DNA of 64,000 nucleotides from Panagrolaimus kolymaensis (lineage: Eukaryota > Nematoda > Chromadorea > Rhabditida > Panagrolaimidae). The translations under genes and the position numbers were made by a program. The first letter of the stretch is position 1; each line of letters opens with the position of its first letter. The notes beneath the pieces were generated by a model, which was not told the DNA's origin, did no database searches, and saw only the letters and a list, made by a program, of their open reading frames with translations. Positions 34,401 to 46,160 of the stretch are shown here, one piece after another. The stretch is from contig JAJQJQ010000002.1 in assembly GCA_028622995.1 (NCBI GenBank), positions 3,844,001 through 3,908,000 of the forward strand, read 5' to 3'.

Positions 34401-35309
34401 TCATGCTGTGCATGCAAACCACCACTTTTGATTCCACTTTAAAAACCCACAAATTTTTTATTTTATGCGCTTTAATAATCTGCGCACTTGAAAATCTTGT
34501 AATTGTTTCATGGATTAAGCATAATAAAAAGGGCCAAGATTTTTATCGTCTCCCCAATAAATTGTAAACCAAAAAAGGGAAGAAAACTTAATGAGGAAGC
34601 AGAAAAAGAAGAAACTGAAAAGACATGAGAAATTTAAAATGTGTTTATATGTGTGTGTTATTATGATGATAAATTATGAATTAACTTGGGCCACAAATGG
34701 TTCATTTAATTTTAAATTTCTATAAAATGTTTTTTTATGGACAAAAATACTATAAAATTATGATTTTAAAATGCTTTAAAAACATGAAAAAAATGGAGGT
34801 TCTTTGAGAGATAGAGAAGTTTTTTAATTAATAACCAACTTTGATATCTTTATTTTTTCCTCGACATAACAAGGATAGGATGAAAAAAAGGAAGACAAAT
34901 GAGTACAGAGTAATAGCGATGACTTCCTCCTTCTTATGTAGTTTTAAAGAGAGGGGAAATTGTAATTAAAAATTGAAATTTTTAATTTTTTTGAAGCCTT
35001 ATTTGTTGTTAGTATTCTATAGTCATAAAGTGTTTTAGAAATGTGTTTTGAAAATATTAAGAAACCAATAATTAGATTTTCAAAATTAACTTTTTAAACA
35101 AAGAAAAGTAATAATAAAATTTTAAGCATACTGTAGCCGCTAAGTTAGATCTGAACTATTGAAAATTCTTAACACTTAAAACAAAACAAAACTTACTGAA
35201 ACTGATAAAGTTAAAACGTTGGGCGATTTACATATATCCAATTTTGAGCTAATGTAAGCTTTTCCTGTTTTTGGGAGTGATACTTCACACGATGGAAAGC
35301 AATTCATCG
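31472..35309 (-). CDS. Single-pass membrane protein of unknown family, long introns
   Basis: Reconstructed from at least five exons on the minus strand: 35309 to about 35199, 33858-33627, 33131-32977, about 31895-31708 and about 31620-31472, with consistent phases. The N-terminal part has several cysteines (MNCFPSCEVSLPKTG, KLDICKSP, YYADACIQTVRTGNTTCFMN, DSGCGNH) and looks extracellular. A hydrophobic helix follows (FPIIILCVILATCLLMVSVA, then VIAMF), then a basic stop-transfer stretch and an acidic, Ser/Pro-rich cytoplasmic tail ending HSLPFVQNS. No signal peptide is seen at the proposed start, so an upstream exon is likely. Three introns are about 0.5-1.35 kb, far longer than the local norm. 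I do not recognise the family. Confidence 0.6.
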
Positions 35310-38109
35310 TAAAAGACGATTATTAAAGAGAAAAAAAATGTGATACTCCTCGCTTGTAAATAAATAAGAATAGTTCAATGAACAATGGTGGTTAAATCTC
35401 CTGAAAAGCAAATAAGAATTATTCTATGTAACATGAATTAAAAAAGCGAAACATGTGTTTTTCTGCTCTCAAATTTAACTCAAAAGAAAAAGTCTTTAAA
35501 CAAAAAAATGACTGATAATTCGATAGAAAGAAGCAACAACAACAAAAGGAAAGAGAGAGAAAAGTATTTGAGGCGGCATTCTCATACTCGTCGCGCAAGA
35601 GAGAAAAAATGGGGGATTAACGCCCCAAAAAGTCGAAGGTCGGACGGATTAAGCTACAAATTTTTTTATCTTAAATTTTTCTTTGCAACCAAATGCATAA
35701 AGCTTCCATGAGAAAGTAACCAAGAAAAGATTATATCAGTTTTTTCATTTTCAAAAAATGGAAGTTTTCCCAATGGCAGGCGCCACTTTTTTTCTTCCTG
35801 TAACTTTGATTTATTTCCATCAACGCTTTTTCTTTTTCACATATAAAACAACACGAAGAAATATGTTGTATATAAGGAAAATAAAAATAAATGGTAGGTT
35901 TGAAAAAAAAAAGAGCTGAGGGGATGACTATTTACGGAAATGTCATAAGTGCAAGAATAGGAATGATACAGATTGTTTTGCGAAAAAAAAGAGATAACAC
36001 ATCCCTTGAGGGCTGTTTACAGCACACACAAAAAAGAGATACAACAAATAAGGCCTATTTTTCAAAATTTTTGAAAGAAAAAAATATCACTACAAAAGGC
36101 CTCGCGTTTTTTGTTGTCGAGTCTGAGCATTTTCAAATAAAAAAAACACTTCCGGTAAAAAACAAAAACCTATTTTTCTTTTTTCAAACAAAAAAAAGAT
36201 AACAAAACAAAATAAAAAATATTTTTAAAATGAAACAAAGCATGAAATTTTTTTTAGAAAGTTTCAAGAACGAGAATGAAGGGGATGAGAAGAAGACTTT
36301 TGACAGCAGCACACCGCTAAAAAATGGGAAAAGAAGAAAGGCATTCGATGATGGCGCCTTGAATGCGCAAGAAAGAAGGAGGGGCGTCGAAGAAGTTATG
36401 ATGAAGAGTTGTTTCTCCCTCATCATCTTACATTGCATCAAATTTCCTTTTCTTAACATTTTTTCTTTAACACAAAATAGCAGGGCAAAGATTGATTATT
36501 ATTAAGCTTATTCCAAAAAATTGACTTAAAAATCTTACAATTTTTTATACGTTTAAAAACTTTTATTTCCAAATTAGAAGTTTTTTATTTTTAGATTTGG
36601 AAGAAAAAATAATTTTTTTTTCCAACAACAGGGAAGAACGAAAAGGGCTTCTGAATGAGTGGTTAATTTGTATCTTTTTTTAATGAAGAAGAAAATAAAG
36701 TTGGGAAATTCATTTTGTAAACAAGGCTCCAAAAGTTGTGAGCAGAAAAATAAGCTTTTATAAATATAAGAGGATAATTGCTCCCAAAATGGTCTTCAAA
36801 CTTTATATTTCTCTAAAAAATACTCCATCCATCCATAAAGTGCCAATCTGAAGCTTTTCGTTTTATAATAAAGTGTTTTTCGATTTCATCCATTCATTGA
36901 AAATTGTTGGCATCTTTATTGTTGTCGACGTCATCAAAGAAATGATATTCTTGCAATCCAACCTTAAAAACTGGAGAAAGAATAAAAACTTTAAAGAATT
37001 GTTATAAAAGAACAAATAAAAGTAAATAATAGCTTATGTTAGGTGTGACAAAGATTTTTTTAAACCACATTGAGTTTATTTTTGTTGCGATCAAACAACA
37101 AAACGATTTTAAACTCATCGGCTTTTCTTTGCTTTCGAATGGTTAGCTTTATTAAGTTTAAAAAAAGAGAGAGAACGAGCTAAACTACAAAAAGGGTCAA
37201 TGAAAATGAAGTTAGTTTGCTTAATGGATTTTGGAGAAAGGAGAAAAGACATGAAAGATCATCATCGTGCATGAAAATGATGGAAATGGGATAGGCTTAA
37301 ACAAATATTATCACTCTACTTTACACCATTTTTTGCTACGAATCCTTTTTTTGATAAAAAAAAAAAGCAATGATACAAAAAGGAAATACAAAAATGTTAG
37401 AAGAATTATTAGTTTTTTACTCTGTTTAAACAAAACAAAAAAGCATGACAGCAACAAACGTTTCTTCGAAAAATGAGTGCGAATCATAACACACGCACGT
37501 GTGAGACTTCAAAGTTTCGAAAGAGTAAAAAACTTTGTTTATAAATAAAAATTTCTAAGGTTTGGGTTAAAAGTAACGTTTCTTATAATTCTTTTATTCA
37601 AAAAAACTGTTCACGTCAAAGGTAAAAAAGAAAAGAAAGTATGATGGCGAAGAAGAAGAAAAAAAGAATGAAAAGCTTTGTTGTGTTTCACCTTTTTTTA
37701 ATCTCACACACAAAAAAAGTAAGTAAAAAGCACCACAAAATAAAATAATATTTTCTCAACAAAAATATATTTCTTTATTTTGGGTATTTTAAAAAGTAAT
37801 AAACTCAACAACAACAGCAAAAAATGAAGAAGCACCCATATTCTTCCGCCTCTAGGGATTCCTTCCGTTTGACGTCGTCAATGATCCATGGAGACAACGA
37901 CGCAAAAAAATAATGCAAAAAAAAAAAAGAATATTAAAGTTTGTAAAATTTTAACCTTTTATTACTTTTTTACTTTTAACTTATTATTAACAAAGAAAAA
38001 TGTTTACATCATCATTATAAAAGATAAAGTTCATGTTATGTATTTAAATGCTTGGAGTTTATTGTAGCTTTCATTACAGCCGTCGAAAAAGGATTAAAAT
38101 GACCAAACA
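35310..38109. other. Long gene-poor region
   Basis: About 2.8 kb of A/T-rich DNA without a supported gene. Open frames near 35508-35711, 35891-36202 and 36184-36505 are low-complexity Lys/Phe-rich translations with no motif. It may contain upstream exons or control sequence of the membrane-protein gene. Confidence 0.55.
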
Positions 38110-39485
38110 TTAATCAACATTATAAACGGTAAAAGATCGTTTAAATTCAGAAATTGTAAATTTGCTCATATGAAATCCTTTTCGACCGGTTGATTCCCAA
38201 TGATAATATGCGTCTAAGATGCTTCTATTAAATGGATGAAAATCTTTATCATTTAAGGCTTTAATTTCTTCCCTTAAAAAGAAAGAAGGAGTTAATACTG
38301 TTATATGTAGTAATAAAAAAATAAAGCGGAACTATATTTCCACCACTTACCGCGTCATCCATGCACAAGCCGAAGTTTCGCGAGGACATGGCTTCGGCTC
38401 AATTTTATCTTCATTCAAGGGTTTCATTGCACACACAAAATACATATCACCAACGTTTTTATAGGTTTTAACTGATGTGGAATGTCTAAAAATGGCTAAA
38501 TTTAAAAAAGAAGGAAGACATTAAAATTCATAATAGGACTTTTTTGACTACATTTGGAAGAAGGAGGTGAATTACTGTAGCCGTTCATGTGAGTCAAAAT
38601 ACACAATATTAATTTTTTTGTTTTATTATTTTATATATTAAATTCCTTATACGAGAGCTAAAATTAGATAAACATGCCTCATAGTAAAAACGGTGACAAA
38701 TTCAGTTTCCACTCCAGTTTCTTCCAAAACTTCTCGCTTTGCTGTGTCATAAACTTCTTCAGAGGGATCAGCTAAACCTCCCGGAAATTTTCAACCCAAA
38801 TATATTCCACGCTTTTCTTTAATTAAAAGTATTTGACCTGCAGAATTACAAACAATTCCACCAACTCCAATGGAAGTAAATGGATATCTAAATATATTTT
38901 TTTAAATCAAATATAAGTTTTGTATTTTTGGATAATAAAAAAACTAACTTTGGCAAAGAACTAACTTTATGAGTTGGTAACCATTTTGTTAACATAACAT
39001 ATCCTGGTTGGGCATGATGAAAATCAAAACCCTTTTCAATCAATAATGAAATCCAAAAATTATCCTAAAGCTTTTTTGTTTCCCACTGAAGGCAGCTACA
39101 ATTCTAATATAAAGCTTACAGATTTTAAAACTTTAAACCAAATTCCATGAACATTTTTTTCTTTCCATTCCTTTAAAGATTGTTGAAGAATTTCAGGAGC
39201 TTCATCTTTGGAAACTCGATTATATTCAGATAATATTGTAATACCACGAAAAATATCTTCACGTCCTTTTAAAAATTTCGACATAATTTGTGATAATTGA
39301 TAGCTTCTTCGCATTAAAATTTAAAAAACCACAAAACAGATTTTGCTACAATTTTTGTATTTTTGGTTTCATCAAAAACCCGATGAAAAAAAATAAAATA
39401 AGATACCTTTTTTAGTTGTTGAAGATGATGAAATATCAATGGCTTGTGTCGATTTCAAATTTCGTAATAAACCAATGCTGTACAT
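38110..39485 (-). pseudogene. NUDT6-like Nudix hydrolase gene with in-frame TGA in the Nudix box region
   Basis: Nudix enzymes hydrolyse nucleoside-diphosphate derivatives. The N-terminal part (FRGITILSEYNRV, QQSLKEWKEKNVHGIWFKVL, then EKGFDFHHAQPGYVMLTKWL) matches the NUDT6 domain. The Nudix box is GLADPSEEVYDTAKREVLEETG, with REVLEETG intact, and the protein ends TISEFKRSFTVYNVD at 38110. At 38791-38793 (reverse strand) a TGA replaces the Trp codon in what is normally WKFPGG: the reading is IYLG-stop-KFPGG. A further oddity is that the intron at 38677-38486 only keeps frame with a GC donor. An upstream mini-exon (39485-39407, MYSIGLLRNLKSTQ, presequence-like) may belong to it, but it does not splice cleanly. 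Otherwise the coding sequence is well preserved, so this is a very recent pseudogene, an allele or a base error. Confidence 0.75.
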
Positions 39486-40090
39486 ACAAGCTGAATAATA
39501 AATAAAAATTTAGCAATGTTCCGATATTTTTAAAAGTAATGTTTAGCAATAATGTGAGACCAATAAAGCTTTGAAATGAAACAAAAAAGTTAGTGGAAAT
39601 CTTTTGTGGATGTTTTTTTGGAGATGCAATAAACTTAAAGTTTTAATATAAAATTATTTGGGAAAAAATGTTTCCACGAAATTCACATTTTGTAATATCT
39701 TTTGGCCCAACGATACTTGTTTTATTTCCATGTTTTAATGTTTTTTTCAATATTTGGTGAATATACGAAGATATCATTTACAAATTAGAAAAAAGCGCAA
39801 AATACATCATTTGTAGTGCTAAAAAGAAACATGCTTTTATGGTTTAAAAACTGCCAATTCCTATGACGAATATCAATGAAATAAAAACACAAAATGCTAA
39901 CATGGATAAAATATAAAGAATGGTGGATGTAATTATTCACAATTCTCTATCATCCAAGTATCACAACTACCATTTGCAAAAATATAAAATGGCGTAAGAT
40001 TAGGTTCTTTTATGTTGTTCGCGCTTCGAGTTTACTGATGATGATTTATGACATTTACTTATCTTATCAATTTTTAAAAAATATTTTAGA
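39486..40090. promoter_or_regulatory. Divergent intergenic region, Nudix gene and adenylate kinase
   Basis: About 600 bases between head-to-head genes. ATTTTAG at 40083-40089 directly precedes the adenylate kinase ATG and is a likely trans-splice acceptor. No other element is recognised. Confidence 0.5.
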
Positions 40091-41029
40091 ATGGCTCCAC
40101 CTTTAACTGCCGAAAAAGCTTCTTCTAATATCCAAAAAGATCAAGCTCAAAAAGCAACAAGTCATGGTGATTCTGCTTTACAACGTGGAGTTCGTGCAAT
40201 TTTCTTAGGCCCTCCAGGTTCTGGAAAAGGAACACAGGTATTTGCCTATTTTATCCCATTTTAGAATAGCAATTGTGGAACCAATCAAAATCATAAATAA
40301 GAAATATAAGCTTAAAGTAAACATTATATTGGGCTTTTTTAGGCAGCTAAATTTGCTAATAATTATTGCGTTTGTCATTTATCCACTGGCGATTTATTAC
40401 GCGCTGAAATTCAAACGAGTACCGCTCTTGGAAAACGTATTGAATCAACCATTAAAAATGGCGATCTTGTATCGGATGATACTGTTTGCGAATTAATTGA
40501 TACAAATCTTGAAAAGCCTGCATGCCAAAAGGGCTTCATTCTCGATGGTTTCCCTCGAACAACAGGTCAAGCAGAAAAAGTTTGTTTTTTTGCTTTCGCA
40601 ACAAAAAGGTTAATTCTCATAATTGTTTTATTGCAGCTTGACAAATTACTTGAAAAGCGTAAGAGTCCTCTTGATACCGTTATTGAATTTGCTATTGATG
40701 ATAGTTACCTCGTACGTCGTATCACTGGCCGACTTTTTCATATTCCTAGCGGACGTTCATATCACGAAGAATTTAATCCTCCAAAGAAAATAATGACTGA
40801 CGACGTCACCGGAGAACCTCTCACTCGTCGAGCCGATGACAATGTGGATGCCCTAAAGAAACGCTTGGGATTATATCATAAACAAACCCTTCCATTGGTT
40901 CAATATTATTCAAAGCGTGGCATTCATACTGCCATTGATGCAGCCAAACCCATGGAAGAAGTCTCAAAGAAAATTGATCAAATCTTCGCTAAATTTGCCA
41001 AAAATAAGGATCGCGTTTTTTATACTTAG
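40091..41029 (+). CDS. Adenylate kinase, AK2 type
   Basis: Catalyses ATP + AMP = 2 ADP, and in the AK2 class works in the mitochondrial intermembrane space. Three exons (first 40091-40237, second from 40343, third from about 40637) give about 258 residues. The P-loop is [13 protein letters not shown], spanning an intron. The AMP-binding [20 protein letters not shown], the LID segment [20 protein letters not shown] and [17 protein letters not shown] are all present. The long LID with the HIPSGRSYH signature marks the long-form AK2 class, similar to C. elegans LET-754. The N-terminal extension of about 35 residues is not a typical cleavable presequence. No defects seen. Confidence 0.95.
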
Positions 41030-41706
41030 GATTATTTTAATTATTATTAGTTTATATAAAATAATTTAGTTTAAAGCAAAAGAAAAAAAAAATTAATCTC
41101 AACTTTGATTTCTTATTTTCAGTATTATTATTTTAATTTTCTTTTTTTGTTGTGATTCATAGAAGATTCTATCAGTTTTTCATTCATTACAAAATTCTTT
41201 AAAACTTTTTTTACATCGTTATTGTTAGTTCTGTAAAAAAGGTAAACAAATTTTTTTGGTTGTAGCTACGTAGTTCAATTTCGAAAAATTACAAAATGTT
41301 TTGACTTTAAAAAATGGTGAGAGTAAAATATCCGCGAGCTATCTGTCTTGAATGGAAAACTTCATCCTCACTCTCTCTCTCATCATTTTCTTCTTTATCA
41401 ATTTTTTGTTTTCAAAAATATAGAAACTTTGTTTTTTTTATCATTCATCATCGCCATTTTTTTGCGTGCCTCCTTTTTTTTAAATTCAAAGTTGAGATTA
41501 TTATTTTCTAATTCCTCTCCATTTTCTACTGGTTTACTTTACATTTATATATTCCATTGTCCTTAGCAAGGGCTGAAACAATTTATTTAATAAACTATTT
41601 TATCGAGATCATCGTTTTTTGTTTTTGCATTTTCAAGGTTTCGTGCCGATTGTACTTTTGTCGCTTGTTTCATTAAGTAATTAATCACCTTTTTCCGTTT
41701 TTAGCT
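41030..41706. promoter_or_regulatory. Intergenic region upstream of cullin-1
   Basis: T-rich. CCGTTTTTAG ending at 41704 lies two bases before the cullin ATG and is a probable trans-splice acceptor. Short open frames here are low-complexity. At roughly 680 bases the gap is too long for a typical tight nematode operon. Confidence 0.5.
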
Positions 41707-44401
41707 ATGACTGCCGCTGAAAATCTTGCTAACACATGGAATGAACTTGGCAAGGGTTTGGAAAAGATCTATGCCAATGTTGAACCTGTACATACTAATC
41801 AGTACATGGCATTATACTCGTAAGCTTTTGCTCATTTTGCCTTTATATATTTTTTTATTTTATAGGCATGTTTACAACTTTTGTACGAAGACCAATCATG
41901 AAGAAACGCCATCAACTCTGAACCGTGGTCGTCGTGGACAAAATAATACTCCTGCTGCTCCATCTGGCGCTGAATTTGTCGGTGAAGATCTCTACAAAAA
42001 GCTTGTTGTCTTCCTTGAAGATTATGTTGATACGTTACGCGAAGGTTGTCAACATTTTCGTGGTATTGAACTATTAGAACATTACAACCGTGTATGGGAT
42101 AGCTATCGCTTCAGTTCAACAGCTGTCAACGGAATTTTCTCTTATCTTAATCGTCATTGGATTAAGCGTGAACTTGATGAAGGCAAAACTGGAATCTTTG
42201 AAGTTTATCATGTATGTTTCTTTAGAATACTATCGATTTGTATAATTATGTTAGTTTTTTAGTTAGCAGTACGTTGTTGGCAAGAAAAACTCTTTGTTCA
42301 TATTGCTGAAGCTGTTACAAATGCTATTTTGGCTTTAATTCAAAATGAACGTAATGGAGAAAGTATTCCTACTTCTCTTGTCAGTGGCATCCTTAATTCT
42401 TACCGTAAGCTTTTTTTGTTTCGACCATCATTAATTAAGTAAAGTAATATCGCTGTTTTTTTAGTCGAAATGGGTATTAACGAACATGATGATCCACCAA
42501 TTGGCGCTGCTCCTCCTCGAGTTCCTGCACCTACCAGCAATCAAAAAATTCGTGCTTTGGTTATTTTCAAAAACTATTTTGAAAGAAAGTTTATTGAAGA
42601 AACTCGTCTGTACTATTCTGTCGAAGCGAGCGACTTTCTTTCTCAAAACAGTGTCATTGAATACTTGAAGAAAGTTGAAGAACGCCTCAAGGAAGAACGA
42701 GATCGTGTTGATCGCTATCTTGATCAGTCAACTATGGATCCTTTGATGAAAGCTTGTGATGATGTTTTGATCGCCAACTATCTTGATCGTTTCCGTGGTG
42801 AATTTGATTCCATGCTTGAAAATAATCAAAAAGATGATCTTGCTCGAATGTTCAACTTGTGTGAACGTGTTGATGGAGCTTTAGAAGTATTACGAGGAAT
42901 TATGGAATCCCATATTGAACGCAAAGGACGTCTTGCAATTTCAAATGTTACAACTGAAGCCGGATCTGTATGCTTAATGTTATCTTTAATTTTGACTATC
43001 AATATTTTTTAGGATCCTAAAACTTATGTTAATGCCATCCTCGCTGTTCATCAACTTTTCAGTTCTCTTGTCACATATGCTTTCAAAAATGATCATGGTT
43101 TCGTTCAAGCTATGGATAAAGCACATACGAGCTTTATTAATCGCAACAATGTTACTGAAAATGTTAAGATACAATCGCGTTCTCCTGAATTACTTGCTCG
43201 TTACACGGACTTGCTTCTTCGTAAATCTCCTAAAAATCCACCTGAAAATGAAATTGAAGAAGCTCTTAACCAAGTTGTAAGTATTTCGTATTTTTGTGCA
43301 TTTGAATTTATCTTGTTTCCTTTTTAGATGATCGTTTTCAAATATATTGAAGATAAAGATGTTTTCCAAAAATTCTACTCAAAGATGCTTGCTAAACGTC
43401 TAGTTCATGAACAATCAGCTAGTGAAGACAACGAATCTGCTATGCTTCAAAAGCTCAAACAAATGTGTGGATTTGAATATACAAGCAAGCTTCAACGCAT
43501 GTATACTGACACAACAGTTAGTAAAGAATTAACTCAAAGCTTTAAACGCGAAGTTCATGAAAAGAATCTTGATTTGAATCATGTTGATCTCTCTGTTATG
43601 GTTCTTGCTCATGGTGTTTGGCCGTTTCAACATCTCGAACTCTGCAATATTCCTCCAGTTCTTGAAAATGTTATGGATAAGTTCACTACTTATTACGTTG
43701 CTCGACATACTGGTCGGAAGCTTACTTTTCTTCATCATATGTCTCGTGGAGAAGTCACCTGCGCTGCTTTTGGTCGAAAATATTGCTTTTTAGTTAGTCT
43801 TACTAATCGTTCGCTTATTTTTTTAAAATTCATTTTTTAGGCATCCACGGGTCAAATGGCAATACTTTTGATGTACAATGATAAGCTTGAATACACTCTT
43901 CAAGAACTTTCTGATACATTGGACTTCAAAAATGATCAACTTACTACGGTTCTTCAAACAATGGTCAAAGTTGAACTTTTGACTTCAAGTAACAATCTTG
44001 ATTCATCTGCTCCTATGGATACTGTTGTTAGTTTGAATCCACAATTTCATAGGTAATTTTTTTTACATTTTTTTCTTTTATTATTTTGAATTTTTAGCAA
44101 GAAGTTTAAAGTTGATTTATCAAAAGCTATTACACGAACTGAAGTCCGCAAAGAACAAATCGATGTTCAAAAAGATTTGGAAGAAGATCGTCGAATGGTT
44201 ATTCAAGCAGCAATTGTTCGTGTTATGAAGATGCGCAAGAAGTATGGTCATTCTGCTTTAATGGCTGAAGTTATCAAGCAGCTTTCTGTTCGTTTCAAGC
44301 CAAATGTCAAAGTTATTAAGAAGTGCATTGATACATTGATTGAAAAAGAATATTTGGCTCGAGTTGAAGGTGAAAAAGAAACATACGAGTATCTCTCTTA
44401 A
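41707..44401 (+). CDS. cul-1: Cullin-1, scaffold of SCF ubiquitin ligases
   Basis: Scaffold that holds Skp1/F-box substrate receptors at its N-terminus and the Rbx RING protein at its C-terminus. Eight exons separated by seven introns of about 45-60 nt give about 780 residues. The start [20 protein letters not shown] matches the cullin-1 N-terminus. Cullin-repeat landmarks follow: YMALYSHVYNFCT, GRRGQ-type linker, [30 protein letters not shown], then [14 protein letters not shown] [20 protein letters not shown], and the cullin homology [20 protein letters not shown]. The winged-helix/neddylation end is [20 protein letters not shown] and the terminus [19 protein letters not shown]. The Lys in the VRVMKMRK motif is the expected NEDD8 site. 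It appears intact. Confidence 0.96.
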
Positions 44402-46160
44402 ACAAAGTGTTATTGTATGTATTTGGTTTATATGATTTCTTGAATTCGTTCATGTTTTATTATTTGATTATGATTGTATAAAAATTTTTTAAAATCTTTT
44501 TGTTGGGGAAAGTGAGGTATGTAGCCGGCATCTGTCAAAGAAATACATTAATTTATGCAAAGAAATTTTAAATTTATTTGTTTAAAGGATGCTCAAGCAT
44601 TGGTCCTCTTTGTTGTTAAGAAATCATCGAGCAGTAGGTACATATTTTTTCCGTATTTTGTTCACAAAGCAGCTAATATGCTGAACTTATTTTTTGTAAA
44701 CACTATCATTTTTTTAAATTAGAAACAGCCTTTAAAATTATGCGAACGAAATGTGAAAATTAACTTTTCAAAAAATGGATAAAGTGCATTTCTATAGAGT
44801 TAGCTTCTTTTTTTATAGTGTTTTAACTTTAAAGGCCAGTTTGATCGAGGTTGCTATGATTTTAGTAGCTAAAGCTTTTCACAAACTGGTGTTTTTTTTA
44901 ACATTTTGCATTCGTTTGAGTTTAGCGTTACTAAAAATTTAATTACTTTGTCATAAAATAGTTCTAAATATTTATTTTTTTCGAGCTAAACAATGGCCTT
45001 TAATATTACATGAATTTCATGGGCATTAAATAACTTAGTGGCTTAAATTTTGTAAGAGGATTATGGGCTTTAATTAAATATTTTTGTTCGCCATATTTTG
45101 TTTGGATGAGCGGGATGGACTACCTATCACTCATCCTTGCTTTAGCTGTTTGTATTTTTAAAAAGTTGTTATCCTACAGAATTTTCCCAGGTTATCAGTT
45201 TGTTTACATCATAATGAATGACCTTGAAATTTCATAATAGCTGTGAATGAGGAAAGCATACAAAGGAATAATAATATTTTTGGGTTAATAAATTTATCCG
45301 TCCATTCTTATTTCAATTCTTCATTCAGCTTTCAGTCTAATAAATTTTTTGGTTGGGTTTAGTTAAGTTGCTTAATGGCATGAACGATTTCATATTTCTT
45401 TTTTTCTTTTTGTATTTCTTTAATGATTTAAAATTTGCGCATACCATACAAATATTTTCTGCTTATGTCAAATTCTAAAGCGCGGCGTTGTCCATTGTTT
45501 CGGTTTCAAGCCATTCAGTACAAAATTTCTTTTTTTGATAAATATAAGGCAACTAAATTAACTTTTATTGTGGTTGTGATACTGTCTTTATGATTCTAAC
45601 ACGACTAATATATGTATCTCATATTGCCAATAGCTTTTAAGCAACGCCCATTTCTATATATGACTCAGAGACATTCATCCTTCGCAAAAAAAAAAACAAA
45701 GCTACATATATCGCTTCTTACTCATACACTTTTAATAAATTTTTTCTGAAAGTTCACAAGATATTATCGTTTTCTGAATAAACTTTAACCTTTCCTTTCG
45801 TCTCTTGCTCATTTTTTGTAAATAAAAGGGCCATATAAAATATTTTTTCTATCTATCTCCACGCTGTAATTTTTTTTACACTTATCTGAAATTTAAAATC
45901 TTTTCACCAAAATGAACGATGCTTTATGTCATTCTTATGCAATTTTTTGCTACGATGAACCCATTTTGCTTATCATTGTCATCATTGGCCCTTTCTTTTT
46001 TACGACGTCATTTTTAAACTTTTATTTTTTAGCACGGACAAGAGGAATTCGAATTCGTTCTATTTGTCGTCACCTTCCTGCCCATACAACTTATTTACCT
46101 CTTAATCAGAGTTATATAAAATCGAGAACATCTTGGATCCCATTGTTAAGAAAAAGAAAC
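44402..46160. promoter_or_regulatory. Intergenic region and 5' leader of the aminopeptidase gene
   Basis: About 1.75 kb without a recognised gene. TTTATTTTTTAG ending at 46032 is a strong acceptor. From there to 46160 the aminopeptidase frame is open but has no ATG, so a trans-spliced mRNA would start at 46161. An upstream ATG at 45912 would add about 83 residues including a hydrophobic stretch. Confidence 0.5.

Noticed and set aside
36184..36505. Overlapping open frames on both strands
   Set aside because: Low-complexity Lys/Phe-rich sequence, no splice context or recognisable domain.
38791..38793. TGA as a selenocysteine codon
   Set aside because: The position is Trp in NUDT6 relatives, not Cys or Sec, and nematodes are known for very few selenoproteins. 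A nonsense change or base error is simpler.
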